A stretch of DNA of 64,000 nt from Armatimonadota bacterium (GTDB lineage: Bacteria; Sysuimicrobiota; Sysuimicrobiia; Sysuimicrobiales; Kaftiobacteriaceae), in the NCBI GenBank assembly GCA_031081675.1, contig JAVHLZ010000004.1, positions 1-64,000 on the forward strand. Direction: 5' to 3'. A model generated the notes under the pieces. That model searched no databases and had not been told where the DNA came from. It saw only the letters and a program-made list of their open reading frames with translations. A program made the translations under genes and the position numbers. Below, piece by piece: positions 26,604 through 35,264 of the stretch. How positions within the stretch are numbered: the stretch's first letter is position 1; each line of letters begins with the position of its first letter.

Positions 26604-26855
26604 CTAGTTGAGCCTTCTTTCTCATGTTGTGCTTCAGCTCGAAGAAGATCTCCGTTTCGGACGGTAGGAGGAGCCCTTCCTTGCAGCGAGGTACAAGTCT
26701 GCTGTCGTCCCGCCGTCGCAGTACTCCCTCTCGACCCGTGTACCTTGGGGCAGGACTTTCCGCAGGTGGCTGAGGTGTGCTTCTCGATATTGTTGCTTGG
26801 TCTGCAAGAGGTCGGGCCGGCAATCTTCGATCACGCGGACCACAGTTTCCCGCAA
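26604..26855 (-). pseudogene. Broken PD-(D/E)XK nuclease-like gene fragment
   Basis: Minus-strand reading: LRETVVRVIEDCRPDLLQTKQQYREAHL-type helices, then VEREYCDGGTTADLYLAARKG. After one missing base near 26680 it continues in the next frame as SETEIFFELKHNMRKKAQL. Joined, this gives D-x(n)-E-x-K (TADLYL ... FELK), the metal site of restriction-type nucleases. The right end of the IS lies directly at the 3' end, so the C-terminus is missing. The N-terminal start (TTG at 26855) is uncertain. Fold assignment rests on the motif alone. Confidence 0.55.
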
Positions 26856-26942
26856 TACCCGAATGGCGATTCGTATCTTGCTAACCTTCCTGTTAGATGG
26901 CTGCCTCTTCGATCAGGCCACGAGAGCTGCGACGCGGCGGCC

Positions 26943-27371
26943 TTACCCATGTAGAGTGAAGTCAAGCCAGACGCCAAAGTGCCCCTGATCGTGTTCACCG
27001 CGCTTCCATCCTCCGCGAATGCGGGCCTCGCAGATGCCGATTGCGCGAACTGCCCCAATCCGCTCTAGGTATTCTCGGTAAGCGCGCGCGTCTTGCCGGT
27101 TCAGGTAGCCGACCACACGACCCTCGATTTCAATGCGAACCGCGTTCCTGTCATAGGGATTGGTGTCTTCAAGAATGAGCCGTGCCGATTTCGTGATGTC
27201 CACACCTTCCTCGGTGCGTCCGCCGCAGATGGCTTCGAGATGATGCTGGTATTTGGATTCTCCAACAATCGCGAGCGGGAATGTTCCGTTTCCGGGCAGC
27301 GTTACCTCAGCGGCGGTACTCGTTACCATCTCCCAACGGCCAAGCACACGCCTGAAGAAGGACACGCTCAA
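26943..27371 (-). CDS. HIRAN domain protein
   Basis: 142 residues. A short N-terminal region is followed by a HIRAN domain (about 32-100): LAIVGESKYQHHLEAICGG, then LILEDTNPYDRNAVRIEIEGRVVGYL and a final helix QDARAYREYL. HIRAN domains bind DNA ends or single-stranded 3' ends and occur alone in bacteria and fused to helicases and nucleases. It may have worked with the neighbouring broken nuclease-like gene (same strand, 87 bases apart). Composition is that of the lower-GC block. Confidence 0.78.
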   Translation of the reverse strand: MSVSFFRRVLGRWEMVTSTAAEVTLPGNGTFPLAIVGESKYQHHLEAICGGRTEEGVDITKSARLILEDTNPYDRNAVRIEIEGRVVGYLNRQDARAYREYLERIGAVRAIGICEARIRGGWKRGEHDQGHFGVWLDFTLHG

Positions 27372-27463
27372 CCCTCCCTTCCTACACCATCGGCCTTACC
27401 TCTGCCCGTCTCCTTCCCCGGCGAGGGATCGCACAGAAGGCTCGCGTCTATCAGGAGGTTTCG

Positions 27464-27539
27464 TGGTGGAGACGAGGGGATTCGAACCCCCGACCTCCGC
27501 AATGCGAGTGCGGCGCTCTCCCAGCTGAGCTACGTCCCC
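27464..27539 (-). tRNA. tRNA-Ala (anticodon CGC)
   Basis: 76 bases with a perfect cloverleaf: acceptor GGGGACG/CGTCTCC, including the G3:U70 pair that specifies alanine, D arm GCTC-GAGC, anticodon arm CCGCA-CTCGCAT-TGCGG with anticodon CGC (reads GCG), T arm with TTCGAAT, discriminator A and an encoded CCA. It borders the lower-GC block with its 3' end, a usual integration site for mobile DNA. Confidence 0.97.
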
Positions 27540-27569
27540 ACCGGAGGCGCGGAACCCCGCGCCCTGTGT

Positions 27570-27598
27570 ATTATAGAAACTCCGACCGGGGGCGTCCA
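27570..27598 (-). promoter_or_regulatory. Promoter of tRNA-Ala
   Basis: On the minus strand TGGACG (27593-27598) is followed after 17 bases by a perfect TATAAT (27570-27575). Transcription would start about 25 bases upstream of the tRNA 5' end. Confidence 0.75.
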
Positions 27599-27646
27599 TG
27601 CCCCGGCCGGATACCCGTGTCCGTCCGGCGGGCAGCCGCCGGGTGC

Positions 27647-27652
27647 TACAAT
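27647..27652 (+). promoter_or_regulatory. -10 element (TACAAT) before the PBP1A gene
   Basis: TACAAT in GTGCTACAATGG lies 33 bases before the ATG at 27686. No clear -35. The same hexamer occurs before yebC (30103), suggesting a recurrent housekeeping -10. Confidence 0.5.
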
Positions 27653-27685
27653 GGTCGCGGTCCGCCGCCATGCGCGCGGGGCCAG

Positions 27686-30076
27686 ATGTCCATGTCCGGA
27701 CACACGCAGCGGTTCTCGCTGACGCCTCCCACCCGCCGGGTGCCGCACCTGCGCCGAGGGGCCGGGCCGCGGCTGCCCCGGGGGGCGGGGGCGTGGCTGC
27801 GTCTGGCGGCCGTGGTGGCCGCCGCCGGGGGGATCGTGGCGGTGGTCGCCACTGGCGTGGTGGCCGGGATGGCGCTGGCGTTTTCCCGCCACCTGCCCGA
27901 TGTCTCCACCCTGTACGCCCCGCCCAGCGAGGCCACCCGGGTGTACGCGGTCACGGGGGAGGTCATCGCCAGCCTGTTCCGGGAAAACCGCGAGTTCGTG
28001 CCCCTGGACGAGATCCCCCTGAGCCTGCGCCAGGCGGTCATCGCCATCGAGGACGAGCGCTTCTACCGCCACCGGGGGGTGGATGTGCGGGGCACCCTGC
28101 GGGCCCTGTGGCGCAACCTCCTGGCGGGGGAGATCCGCGAGGGCGGCAGCACCATCACCCAGCAGCTGGCGCGGGCGGTCTTCCTCACCCAGAAGCGCGT
28201 CCTCAGCCGCAAGGTGGCCGAGATGATGCTGGCGCTGGAGATCGAGCGTCGGCTCACCAAGGACGAGATCCTCGAGCGCTACCTCAACCAGGTGTACTTC
28301 GGCAACGGCGCCTACGGCGTGGAACTGGCCTCCCAGGTGTACTTCGGCAAGCCCGCCCGCCGACTGACACTGGCCGAAAGCGCCCTGCTGGCCGGGATCA
28401 TCCGGGCGCCGTCGGTGTACAACCCGTTCCGCAACCTCCCGCAGGCCCTGGAGCGCCAGCGGGTGGTCCTGCGGCGGATGGCCGAGCTGGGCTACCTGAC
28501 CGACGAGCAGGCGCAGGCCGCCAGTGAGCAGCCCGTCCGGCTGGCTGAGGAGCGCAACGCCGGCCTGCTGGGCATCCGGGCGCCGTACTTCGTCTCCTAC
28601 ATCCTGCCGGCGCTGCTGCGGCGGTACGGGGAGGACGCCGTCTACAGCGGCGGCCTGCGGGTGTACACGACCGTGGATCCGCGGCTGCAGGCGGCCGCCG
28701 AGAAGGCGGTGCGGGCCGGGCTGGACGAGGCCCGCCGGCAGAACCTCCGGGTCTCCCAGGGCGCCCTGGTCGCCCTGGACCCGGCCACCGGCGCCATCCG
28801 GGCCATGATCGGGGGGTACGACTTCGCCCAGAGCCAGTTCAACCGCGCCTGGCAGGCGCGCCGCCAGCCCGGCTCGGCGTTCAAGCCGTTCATCTACGCC
28901 ACCGCCCTGGCCCGGGGCATCCCGCCCACGCGGATCATCGTGGACGAACCGGTCACCTACGAGATCCGGGGGACGGTGCGGCCGGAGGACCGCCTCTGGA
29001 CCCCCCGCAACTACGACGGGACGTTCCGGGGCCCGGTGACGCTGCGGTACGCACTGGAGCATTCCATTAACATCCCGGCCATCAAGACGCTGGCCGAGGT
29101 GGGCCCCCAGGCGGTGATCGACACGGCGCGGCGCATGGGCATCACCAGCCCCCTGGAGCCGGTTCTGTCCCTGGCCCTGGGGACCAACGAGGTCACGCCC
29201 CTGGAGATGGCCAGCGCCTACGGCGCCCTGGCGACCCTGGGCATCCACGCCGAACCCTTCGGGATCGTCAAGGTGGTGGACCGGGAAGGGCGGGTCCTGG
29301 AAGAGCACACGCCGCGCCGCCGGCTGGCCCTCAGCGCGGACGTGGCCTACGTGCTCACCGACCTGCTCAAGGGCGTGATCCTCCGGGGCACCGGCACCGC
29401 CGCCCAGATCGGCCGGCCCGCCGCCGGCAAGACCGGGACCACCGACGACTACCGCAACGCCTGGTTCATCGGCTACACCCCGCGCCTGGTGGCGGCGGTG
29501 TGGGTCGGCAACGACGACAACACGCCCATGCGGCGGGTGGTGGGGGGCACGGTGCCGGCCCGCATCTGGGCGGCGTTCATGCGGGTGGCGGTGGCCGACC
29601 TGCCGGCCGAGGACTGGGCTCCGCCGGAGGGGGTGGTGGTGGCCACCGTCTGCGGCACCTCCGGCCGGCTGGCCACCAGCCAGTGCCCGGACCCCCGCCG
29701 GGAGGTCTTCGTGCGCGGGACCGAGCCCACCGAGTACGACATCAGCCCGCCCCCGGCCGAAGACACCGGTCCGGCGGGGGCCGCGGTTCCCCTCACCCTC
29801 ACCAGCCCCGCCCAGGGTCAGGCGGTGTCGTCGCCGTTTGTGATCGAGGGGCTCACCCACCCCGACGCGGTGGTGAGCCTGCGGGTGGCGGTGCGAGGAG
29901 GCGGCGCCACCGAGACCACCGCCGAGACCCGTATCCCCGTCACCAACGACGGCCGCTTCGCCTATCTGTTCCGGCCGCCCCTGCGCCAGAGCGGGGTCCG
30001 GTACGTGATCACCGTGACCGCCACCGCCCCGGACGGGGCGCGGGCCACCGCCACGCTGACCGTCATCGAGAGATAG
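27686..30076 (+). CDS. Bifunctional penicillin-binding protein 1A
   Basis: 796 residues. Cytoplasmic tail, one membrane anchor (about 40-68) and a glycosyltransferase GT51 domain (about 90-265) with IAIEDERFYRHRGVD and EGGSTITQQLAR. The transpeptidase domain (about 330-640) has SAFK (Ser397), SIN (460-462) and KTG (582-584). It polymerises and cross-links peptidoglycan outside the cytoplasmic membrane. The last 110 residues after a Pro-rich linker (LTLTSPAQGQAVSSPFVIEG onward) resemble a Gmad2/Ig-like domain, an extra module not present in every PBP1A. Start ATG 27686; a second in-frame ATG follows two codons later. Confidence 0.93.
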   Translation: MSMSGHTQRFSLTPPTRRVPHLRRGAGPRLPRGAGAWLRLAAVVAAAGGIVAVVATGVVAGMALAFSRHLPDVSTLYAPPSEATRVYAVTGEVIASLFRENREFVPLDEIPLSLRQAVIAIEDERFYRHRGVDVRGTLRALWRNLLAGEIREGGSTITQQLARAVFLTQKRVLSRKVAEMMLALEIERRLTKDEILERYLNQVYFGNGAYGVELASQVYFGKPARRLTLAESALLAGIIRAPSVYNPFRNLPQALERQRVVLRRMAELGYLTDEQAQAASEQPVRLAEERNAGLLGIRAPYFVSYILPALLRRYGEDAVYSGGLRVYTTVDPRLQAAAEKAVRAGLDEARRQNLRVSQGALVALDPATGAIRAMIGGYDFAQSQFNRAWQARRQPGSAFKPFIYATALARGIPPTRIIVDEPVTYEIRGTVRPEDRLWTPRNYDGTFRGPVTLRYALEHSINIPAIKTLAEVGPQAVIDTARRMGITSPLEPVLSLALGTNEVTPLEMASAYGALATLGIHAEPFGIVKVVDREGRVLEEHTPRRRLALSADVAYVLTDLLKGVILRGTGTAAQIGRPAAGKTGTTDDYRNAWFIGYTPRLVAAVWVGNDDNTPMRRVVGGTVPARIWAAFMRVAVADLPAEDWAPPEGVVVATVCGTSGRLATSQCPDPRREVFVRGTEPTEYDISPPPAEDTGPAGAAVPLTLTSPAQGQAVSSPFVIEGLTHPDAVVSLRVAVRGGGATETTAETRIPVTNDGRFAYLFRPPLRQSGVRYVITVTATAPDGARATATLTVIER

Positions 30077-30102
30077 CGGGTGCCGCCCGCGCCCGGCGGT
30101 AG

Positions 30103-30108
30103 TACAAT
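30103..30108 (+). promoter_or_regulatory. -10 element (TACAAT) before yebC
   Basis: TACAAT in GTAGTACAATGG, 16 bases before the yebC ATG at 30125 and 27 bases after the PBP1A stop. No clear -35. Confidence 0.5.
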
Positions 30109-30124
30109 GGACGGGGGCGCAGCC

Positions 30125-30871
30125 ATGTCCGGTCACTCCAAGTGGCACAACATCCGCATCAAGAAGCAGAAGGCCGACCTGGTCCGGGGCAAGCTGTTCA
30201 GCAAGCTGGCCCGGGAGATCACGGTGGCGGCCCGGGAGGGCGGCGGCAATCCCGACGCCAACCCCCGGCTGCGGACCGCCATCGAGCGCGCCCGGGACGC
30301 CGGCATGCCCAACGACAACATCCAGCGGGCCATTCAGCGGGGCACCGGGGCCCTGGAAGGGGCCACCTACGAGACGGTCACCTATGAAGGCTACGCGCCG
30401 GGCGGCGTGGCGGTGCTGGTGGAGGTCCTCACCGACAACCGCAACCGCGCCGCCAGCGAGATCCGCAGCCTGTTCACCAAGCACGGCGGGTCGCTCAGCG
30501 AGGCGGGGTCGGTGGCGTGGATGTTTGACCGGCGTGGACTGATCACCGTCGAGCGGTCCCGGGCCAGCGAGGACGACCTGCTGCTGGCCGCCCTGGAGGC
30601 GGGTGCCGACGACGTGCGGACCTCGGGGGATGTCTACGAGGTCATCACCGCTCCCGAGAGGTTCTTCGCGGTCAAGCAGGCCCTGGAGGCCGCGGGCATT
30701 CCCCTGCAGTCGGCCGATATCACCCTGGTGCCCAAGTCCACGGTCCGGGTGGAAGGCGAGGATGCCCGCCGGGTCCTGCGCCTGATCGAAGCGCTGGAAG
30801 ACCACGACGACGTCCAGCGCGCGTACGCCAACTTCGACATCCCCGACGAGATTCTCCAGCAGGTGAGCTGA
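30125..30871 (+). CDS. yebC: YebC/PmpR family protein
   Basis: 248 residues with the family hallmark start MSGHSKWHNIRIKK, then GGNPDANPRLRTAIERARDAGMP and EGYAPGGVAVLVEVLTDNRNR. Full-length three-domain protein. Family members act as DNA-binding regulators or, in recent work, as ribosome-associated factors helping proline-rich translation. The gene stands next to ruvC as in many bacteria. Confidence 0.95.
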   Translation: MSGHSKWHNIRIKKQKADLVRGKLFSKLAREITVAAREGGGNPDANPRLRTAIERARDAGMPNDNIQRAIQRGTGALEGATYETVTYEGYAPGGVAVLVEVLTDNRNRAASEIRSLFTKHGGSLSEAGSVAWMFDRRGLITVERSRASEDDLLLAALEAGADDVRTSGDVYEVITAPERFFAVKQALEAAGIPLQSADITLVPKSTVRVEGEDARRVLRLIEALEDHDDVQRAYANFDIPDEILQQVS

Positions 30872-30979
30872 ACTGCCGGCCGCCCTGCGCGCCGGACCGG
30901 AGTCGCCGCGCATCCGCCCCTCCCAGGGGGTCCGGGCGGACGGCGCGAACTTCCTTCTGGCATGCCTGAGGGACCGTGG

Positions 30980-30985
30980 TATAAT
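30980..30985 (+). promoter_or_regulatory. -10 element (TATAAT) of the ruvCAB operon
   Basis: A perfect TATAAT in GGTATAATGC, 18 bases before the ruvC ATG. A TTCTGG about 19 bases upstream is a weak -35 candidate. It lies in the 132-base yebC-ruvC gap, which also contains a GC-rich stem (CCCCT-AGGGG near 30920). Confidence 0.6.
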
Positions 30986-31003
30986 GCGAACACAGGTTCG
31001 GCC

Positions 31004-31510
31004 ATGCTGGTGCTGGGCGTCGATCCGGGGCTACGCCAGACCGGCTACGCGCTGCTGCGGGGCCGGGCCGACGGCGTCGAGCTGGTCGACACCGGCCTGA
31101 TCCGGACCGACGAGGACGCGCCTCTTCCCCGGCGCCTGCAGGTCATCTACCGGGGCATGCAGGAGGTCCTGGGGCGGCACCGTCCCGTCCAGGTGGCGGT
31201 GGAGGACCTGTACACCGCCCGCTGTTCCCCCCGCACGGCCATCCTGATGGGCCACGTCCGGGGGGTTGTCTGCCTGGCGGCGGCGGAGCGGGCCATCGAG
31301 GTGGTCGCTCTGCCCCCGGCGGCGGTCAAGCAGGCCATCGCGGGGTTCGGGGGGGCCAGCAAGGTGCAGGTCCAGGCCGCGGTGGGACGGCTGCTGCGCC
31401 GGCCCGCACCCGCCGACTCCCACGTGGCCGACGCGGTGGCCGTGTCGCTGACGGCCCTGTCCCGCCGCGGGGTGCCCCTGCGGCCCGCGGCAGCGGGGGT
31501 GGTCCGGTGA
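31004..31510 (+). CDS. ruvC: Holliday junction resolvase RuvC
   Basis: 168 residues, RNase H-like fold. The first catalytic Asp is in VLGVDPGLRQTGYA, the second acidic residue in VAVEDLYTAR, and the final pair in ADSHVADAVAV. It cuts Holliday junctions symmetrically in recombination repair, together with RuvAB. The GTG start of ruvA overlaps its stop by four bases. Confidence 0.95.
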   Translation: MLVLGVDPGLRQTGYALLRGRADGVELVDTGLIRTDEDAPLPRRLQVIYRGMQEVLGRHRPVQVAVEDLYTARCSPRTAILMGHVRGVVCLAAAERAIEVVALPPAAVKQAIAGFGGASKVQVQAAVGRLLRRPAPADSHVADAVAVSLTALSRRGVPLRPAAAGVVR

Positions 31511-32175
31511 TCGCCTTCCTGCGGGGCGCCCTGCGCCGGCGGGCCGGGGACGTGGTGGTGGTGGAGGTGGGCGGGGTGGGCTACGAGGTGCACCTGCCCG
31601 CGGTGGTGGCCCGCGCCCTCCCGCCTGTGCGGGACGGGGAGTCGCCGGTGGTGGAGCTGTACATCTCATACCACGCCACCCAGAACCAGCCCCGCCCGCT
31701 GCTGATCGGCTTCCTCCACGAGGTGGAGCAGGAGTTCTTCGAGCGCTTCATCACCGTGGACGGGCTGGGCCCCACCAAGGCCATGAAGGCCATCGTCCAC
31801 CCCATCCACGCCATCGCCGACGCCATCGAGCGCAAGGACGTGCAGTTCCTCCGGAGGCTGCCGGGCATCGGCGCCCGGACGGCGGAGAAGATCGTGGCCG
31901 CCCTGCACGGGAAGATGGGCAAGTACGCCCTGCTGCAGGGCGCCCCGCCGCCGTCGCCGCCGCCTGCGGAGGACTTCCGGGCCGAGGTGCTGGATGTGCT
32001 CACCCGCCAGCTGGGCCACCGGATGGCCGAAGCCCGGCGGATGGTGGAGGAGGCGCTGCGCCGCCGCCCGGAGATCTCGTCGGCGGAGGAACTGTTCCAG
32101 GAGGTGTACCGGGTCACGGTGGAGCCCCCCGCCTCGGGCGAGGCCCGCCGGGGCCCGGGAGATCCCAGACCCTGA
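31507..32175 (+). CDS. ruvA: Holliday junction branch-migration protein RuvA
   Basis: 222 residues. N-terminal OB domain (MIAFLRGALRRRAGDVVVVEVGGVGYEV-like start), two helix-hairpin-helix motifs (FITVDGLGPTKAMKAI and LRRLPGIGARTAEKIV) and a C-terminal RuvB-binding domain (about 155-205). Binds four-way junctions as a tetramer. Slightly longer than usual because of a Gly/Pro-rich tail. GTG start coupled to ruvC. Confidence 0.95.
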   Translation: MIAFLRGALRRRAGDVVVVEVGGVGYEVHLPAVVARALPPVRDGESPVVELYISYHATQNQPRPLLIGFLHEVEQEFFERFITVDGLGPTKAMKAIVHPIHAIADAIERKDVQFLRRLPGIGARTAEKIVAALHGKMGKYALLQGAPPPSPPPAEDFRAEVLDVLTRQLGHRMAEARRMVEEALRRRPEISSAEELFQEVYRVTVEPPASGEARRGPGDPRP

Positions 32176-32190
32176 CGCCGGGAGGCCGCG

Positions 32191-33210
32191 ATGCCGTCGC
32201 CCAAGCGCCCCGCCCCTGACCCCGCGGTGGACGAACCGTTCCTGCGCAGCCTGCGCCCCCAGAGCCTGGACGAGTGCATCGGGCAGCCCCGGGTGGTGGA
32301 GGGCCTGCGGATCAGCATCCGGGCCGCCCGGGAGCGGGGGGAGGCCCTCGACCACGTCCTGCTGCACGGCCCCCCGGGGCTGGGCAAGACCACGCTGGCC
32401 AACGTCATCGCCCGCGAGATGGATGCCAACATCGTCACCACCTCGGGGCCGGCGCTGGAGCGCGGCGGCGACCTGATGGGCATCCTCACCAACCTGCAGC
32501 CGCGGGACGTGCTGTTCATCGACGAGATCCACCGGCTGTCCCGGGCGGTGGAGGAGTTCCTCTATCCCGCCATGGAGGACTTCTGCGTCAACTTCGTCAT
32601 CGAGAAGGGCGCCCACGCCCGCACCCTGCGTTACCAGCTGCCGCCGTTCACCCTGGTGGGGGCCACGACCCGGGCCGGGCTGCTGTCCAGTCCCCTGCGG
32701 GAGCGCTTCGGGATCTTCCACCACCTGGACTTCTTCACCGTGGACGAGCTGGTGGCGGTGGTCCGGCGGTCGGCGTCCATCCTGGGAGTTCCCATCACCG
32801 ACGACGGCGCCGCCACCATCGCCCAGCGGTCCCGGGGGACACCCCGCATCGCCAACCGGCTCCTGCGCCGGGTGCGGGACTACGCCCAGGTGCGGGCGGA
32901 CGGCCGCATCACCGCCGCCCTGGCCGCCGAGGCTCTGGATTTTGAGGGGGTGGACGAGCGGGGGCTGGACGGGCTGGACCGGGAGCTGCTGCGGACCATT
33001 GCCGTGGTCTACGGCGGCGGCCCGGTGGGTATCGAGGCGCTGGCGGCCACCCTCAACGAGGAGCCGCAGACGCTGGAGGAGGTCGTGGAGCCCTACCTGC
33101 TGAAGATCGGATTCCTGACCCGGACCCCGGCGGGCCGCCGCATCACCGCTGCGGCCCTGGAGCACCTGGGGCTGCCGGCGGACGCCGGTCGTCAGGGGCA
33201 CCTCCTGTAA
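32191..33210 (+). CDS. ruvB: Holliday junction helicase motor RuvB
   Basis: 339 residues. Short N-terminal tail, then [15 protein letters not shown], Walker [10 protein letters not shown], Walker B LFIDEIHR, sensor GATTRAG and arginine finger region PLRERFG; the C-terminal winged helix carries [11 protein letters not shown]+ hexameric motor that drives branch migration on RuvA-bound junctions. Fifteen bases after ruvA. Confidence 0.97.
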   Translation: MPSPKRPAPDPAVDEPFLRSLRPQSLDECIGQPRVVEGLRISIRAARERGEALDHVLLHGPPGLGKTTLANVIAREMDANIVTTSGPALERGGDLMGILTNLQPRDVLFIDEIHRLSRAVEEFLYPAMEDFCVNFVIEKGAHARTLRYQLPPFTLVGATTRAGLLSSPLRERFGIFHHLDFFTVDELVAVVRRSASILGVPITDDGAATIAQRSRGTPRIANRLLRRVRDYAQVRADGRITAALAAEALDFEGVDERGLDGLDRELLRTIAVVYGGGPVGIEALAATLNEEPQTLEEVVEPYLLKIGFLTRTPAGRRITAAALEHLGLPADAGRQGHLL

Positions 33211-33235
33211 CCCTTCCCGCGGCAGGTGAGAACCG

Positions 33236-33448
33236 GTGGAGATGTCGTCGCTGGGACGGACCCTGATGCTGTTCGGGGCGATCCTCCTGGTGGTGGGCGC
33301 GCTGATGACCGTGGTGGGCCGCGTCCCGCGCCTGCCGGGAGACATCCTGATCCGGCGCGACGGGCTGGTCGTCTACATTCCCCTGGCCACCAGCCTGGTC
33401 CTCAGCGTCCTGCTCACCGTGGTCTTCAGCCTGCTCGCGCGCCGATGA
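33236..33448 (+). CDS. DUF2905 family membrane protein
   Basis: 70 residues from a GTG start: two membrane helices (about 8-27 and 45-66) joined by the family loop GRVPRLPGDILIRRDGLVVYIPL. Function unknown. DUF2905 genes are regularly found right after ruvB in Firmicutes-like genomes, as here. Overlaps the SpoIID-like gene by four bases. Confidence 0.88.
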   Translation: MEMSSLGRTLMLFGAILLVVGALMTVVGRVPRLPGDILIRRDGLVVYIPLATSLVLSVLLTVVFSLLARR

Positions 33449-34581
33449 CCGCGCGGCCCGCCCTCCACGCCGCCGCGCTGGCGGCGGCCCTCGCGCTTGC
33501 GGCGGGGTCCGGGCCTGCGGCGCAGGGGCAGACCCCCGCCGTGATCCGGGTGGGGCTGCTGCGCGAGCAGGAGCGGGTGGTGGTCCTCAGCGACCGCGCC
33601 ATCACGCTGACCGCCCGGACCGCGGTGTCGGTGCGCCTGGACCCGGGCGCCTACGAGGCCGCGGCCACGCCCTCGGGCGTGGACATCGCGGGGGTGGGGC
33701 GCTGGGAGGGGCCGGTGCGCCTGGTCCCCGCCGACGGTGCCCTTCTGTACCTGGGCATCCGTCCCTACCGGGGGATCCTGGAGCTGCGGCCGTCGGGCGG
33801 CCGGCTCGTGGTGGTGAATGAGGTCCCGCTGGAGGAGTACCTTTACGGGGTCCTGCCCGTGGAGGTGGATCCCCGCTGGCCGGAGGAAGCGCTCAAGGCG
33901 CAGGCCGTCGCCGCCCGGACCCTGGCGGTCTACAGCCTCAACCGGTATGCCGCGGAAGGCTACGATGTGCGGGCCACCACCGACACCCAGGTCTACGGCG
34001 GCGCCGGGGTGGAGGACCCGCGGACGTCGCTGGCCGTGGACGCCACCCGGGGCGAGATCGTCACGTACCAGGGTCGGCCGATCTTTGCCGCGTTCCACTC
34101 CGACTCCGGCGGCCACACCGAGAGCAGCGAGCACGTGTGGGGCGGGCGGTACCCCTACCTGCGGGGCGTCCCGGATCCGTACAGCGCGGGGGCGCCCACC
34201 CAGCAGTGGGTCGTCGTGCTGGACGCCGCCACCCTGGAGGCGCGGCTGCGCCAGGCCGGGTTCCCGGTGGCCGGCATCACCGAGGTGCTGGTGGCCGAGC
34301 TCACCCCGTCCGGCCGCGCCGCCACCGTGCGGGTGCAGGGGGCCCACGGGACGCTGGTGATCCGCGGGACCGACCTGCGGGCGGCGGTGGGTGTCGGCGT
34401 ACTGCGCAGTACCCTGTTCGCCGTCCGCGGCGGCGAGGGCGCGTGGGAGTTTGCGGGGCGGGGCAGCGGCCACGGAGTCGGCCTCAGCCAGTGGGGCGCC
34501 CGCGGCCTGGCCGCCGCCGGCCGGACCTACCGGGAGATCCTCCGGTACTACTATACGGGCGTCGAGGTGGAGGGCCGCTGA
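33445..34581 (+). CDS. SpoIID/LytB domain protein
   Basis: 378 residues with a signal peptide (about 1-29). The SpoIID domain (about 120-370) includes LEEYLYGVLPVEVDPRWPEEALKAQAVAARTLA, the acidic Glu in GVLPVEV corresponding to the lytic transglycosylase residue, AFHSDSGGHTESSEHVW and GRGSGHGVGLSQWGA. It cuts denuded glycan strands of peptidoglycan; members occur in spore formers and in many non-sporulating bacteria, so sporulation is not implied. Starts within the DUF2905 stop (ATGA). Confidence 0.9.
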   Translation: MTARPALHAAALAAALALAAGSGPAAQGQTPAVIRVGLLREQERVVVLSDRAITLTARTAVSVRLDPGAYEAAATPSGVDIAGVGRWEGPVRLVPADGALLYLGIRPYRGILELRPSGGRLVVVNEVPLEEYLYGVLPVEVDPRWPEEALKAQAVAARTLAVYSLNRYAAEGYDVRATTDTQVYGGAGVEDPRTSLAVDATRGEIVTYQGRPIFAAFHSDSGGHTESSEHVWGGRYPYLRGVPDPYSAGAPTQQWVVVLDAATLEARLRQAGFPVAGITEVLVAELTPSGRAATVRVQGAHGTLVIRGTDLRAAVGVGVLRSTLFAVRGGEGAWEFAGRGSGHGVGLSQWGARGLAAAGRTYREILRYYYTGVEVEGR

Positions 34582-34616
34582 CCCCGTCCCCCCACCGGGC
34601 GCCTCCGGGTCCGGAC

Positions 34617-35069
34617 TCAGTCCTCGACCTTGGTCCACCCTCCCCGGTGCGGGGTCCACGCACCCAGCGGGACGCGGCCGTACTGGTCCTCCTCGATCTC
34701 GTAGCCGGCCGCCTGCAGGCGGCGCTTGGCCTCGGCATAGTACCGGTAGTCCAGCTGCCATACGCCGCCCCGCAGCGGATTGGCGTAGGCCCCCAGGCCG
34801 CCCAGCAGCTTCTTGATATTCTCCTCTTCGGTCCGTTCGGCCGTCAGTTCCACACCCTGGGTGACCGTGGCCACGGCCCGGATGCGGCGGTTCTGCGGGG
34901 GGCCCGCCGGCCGCCCGGCGACGTTCACCGACGAGATGGGGGTCTCCAGCGGCGCCGCCGGGGCCGCCGGCGGGGGCTGGGCGGCGGCGCGCTGGGCGCG
35001 CAGGGCGTCGGCCTTGGCCTTGATGGCGGCCAGGATCTCTTCGCGGCTCTTGGGCTTCTGCTCGTCCAT
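34617..35069 (-). CDS. Hypothetical protein
   Basis: 150 residues from the ATG at 35069, six bases after GGAGG. Lys/Ala-rich N-terminal helix SREEILAAIKAKADALRAQR, a Pro/Ala linker (about 32-45), then a compact C-terminal part with ERTEEENIKKLLGGLGAYANP and LDYRYYAEAKRRLQAAGYEI. No signal peptide. No family recognised. It is convergent with the SpoIID-like gene and divergent from yajC. Confidence 0.65.
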   Translation of the reverse strand: MDEQKPKSREEILAAIKAKADALRAQRAAAQPPPAAPAAPLETPISSVNVAGRPAGPPQNRRIRAVATVTQGVELTAERTEEENIKKLLGGLGAYANPLRGGVWQLDYRYYAEAKRRLQAAGYEIEEDQYGRVPLGAWTPHRGGWTKVED

Positions 35070-35264
35070 CCGGTCCCTCCCACGCGGCGGCCGCAGGCGC
35101 CACCGCCCTGCGGCCCTCCCCGGGGACCTTCCACCTCCGGCAGCCCTCTCCTTCCTGCCCTCCCCGCAGGCCCTCCAACCTTCATCTTCCGGTTCTCGCC
35201 CCCCAGCCGCCGCTCTGGTAGGATAGGGAAGGCACGCGGCAGACAGCGGAGCGGGAGGTGCGAG

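Noticed and set aside
27530-30913. A 1127-codon minus-strand open frame
   Set aside because: Antisense to PBP1A and yebC, with biased composition and no recognisable domain; it also overlaps the tRNA-Ala gene.
33445-34581. Evidence of sporulation
   Set aside because: A SpoIID/LytB domain protein alone is common in non-sporulating bacteria, and no other sporulation gene is present.
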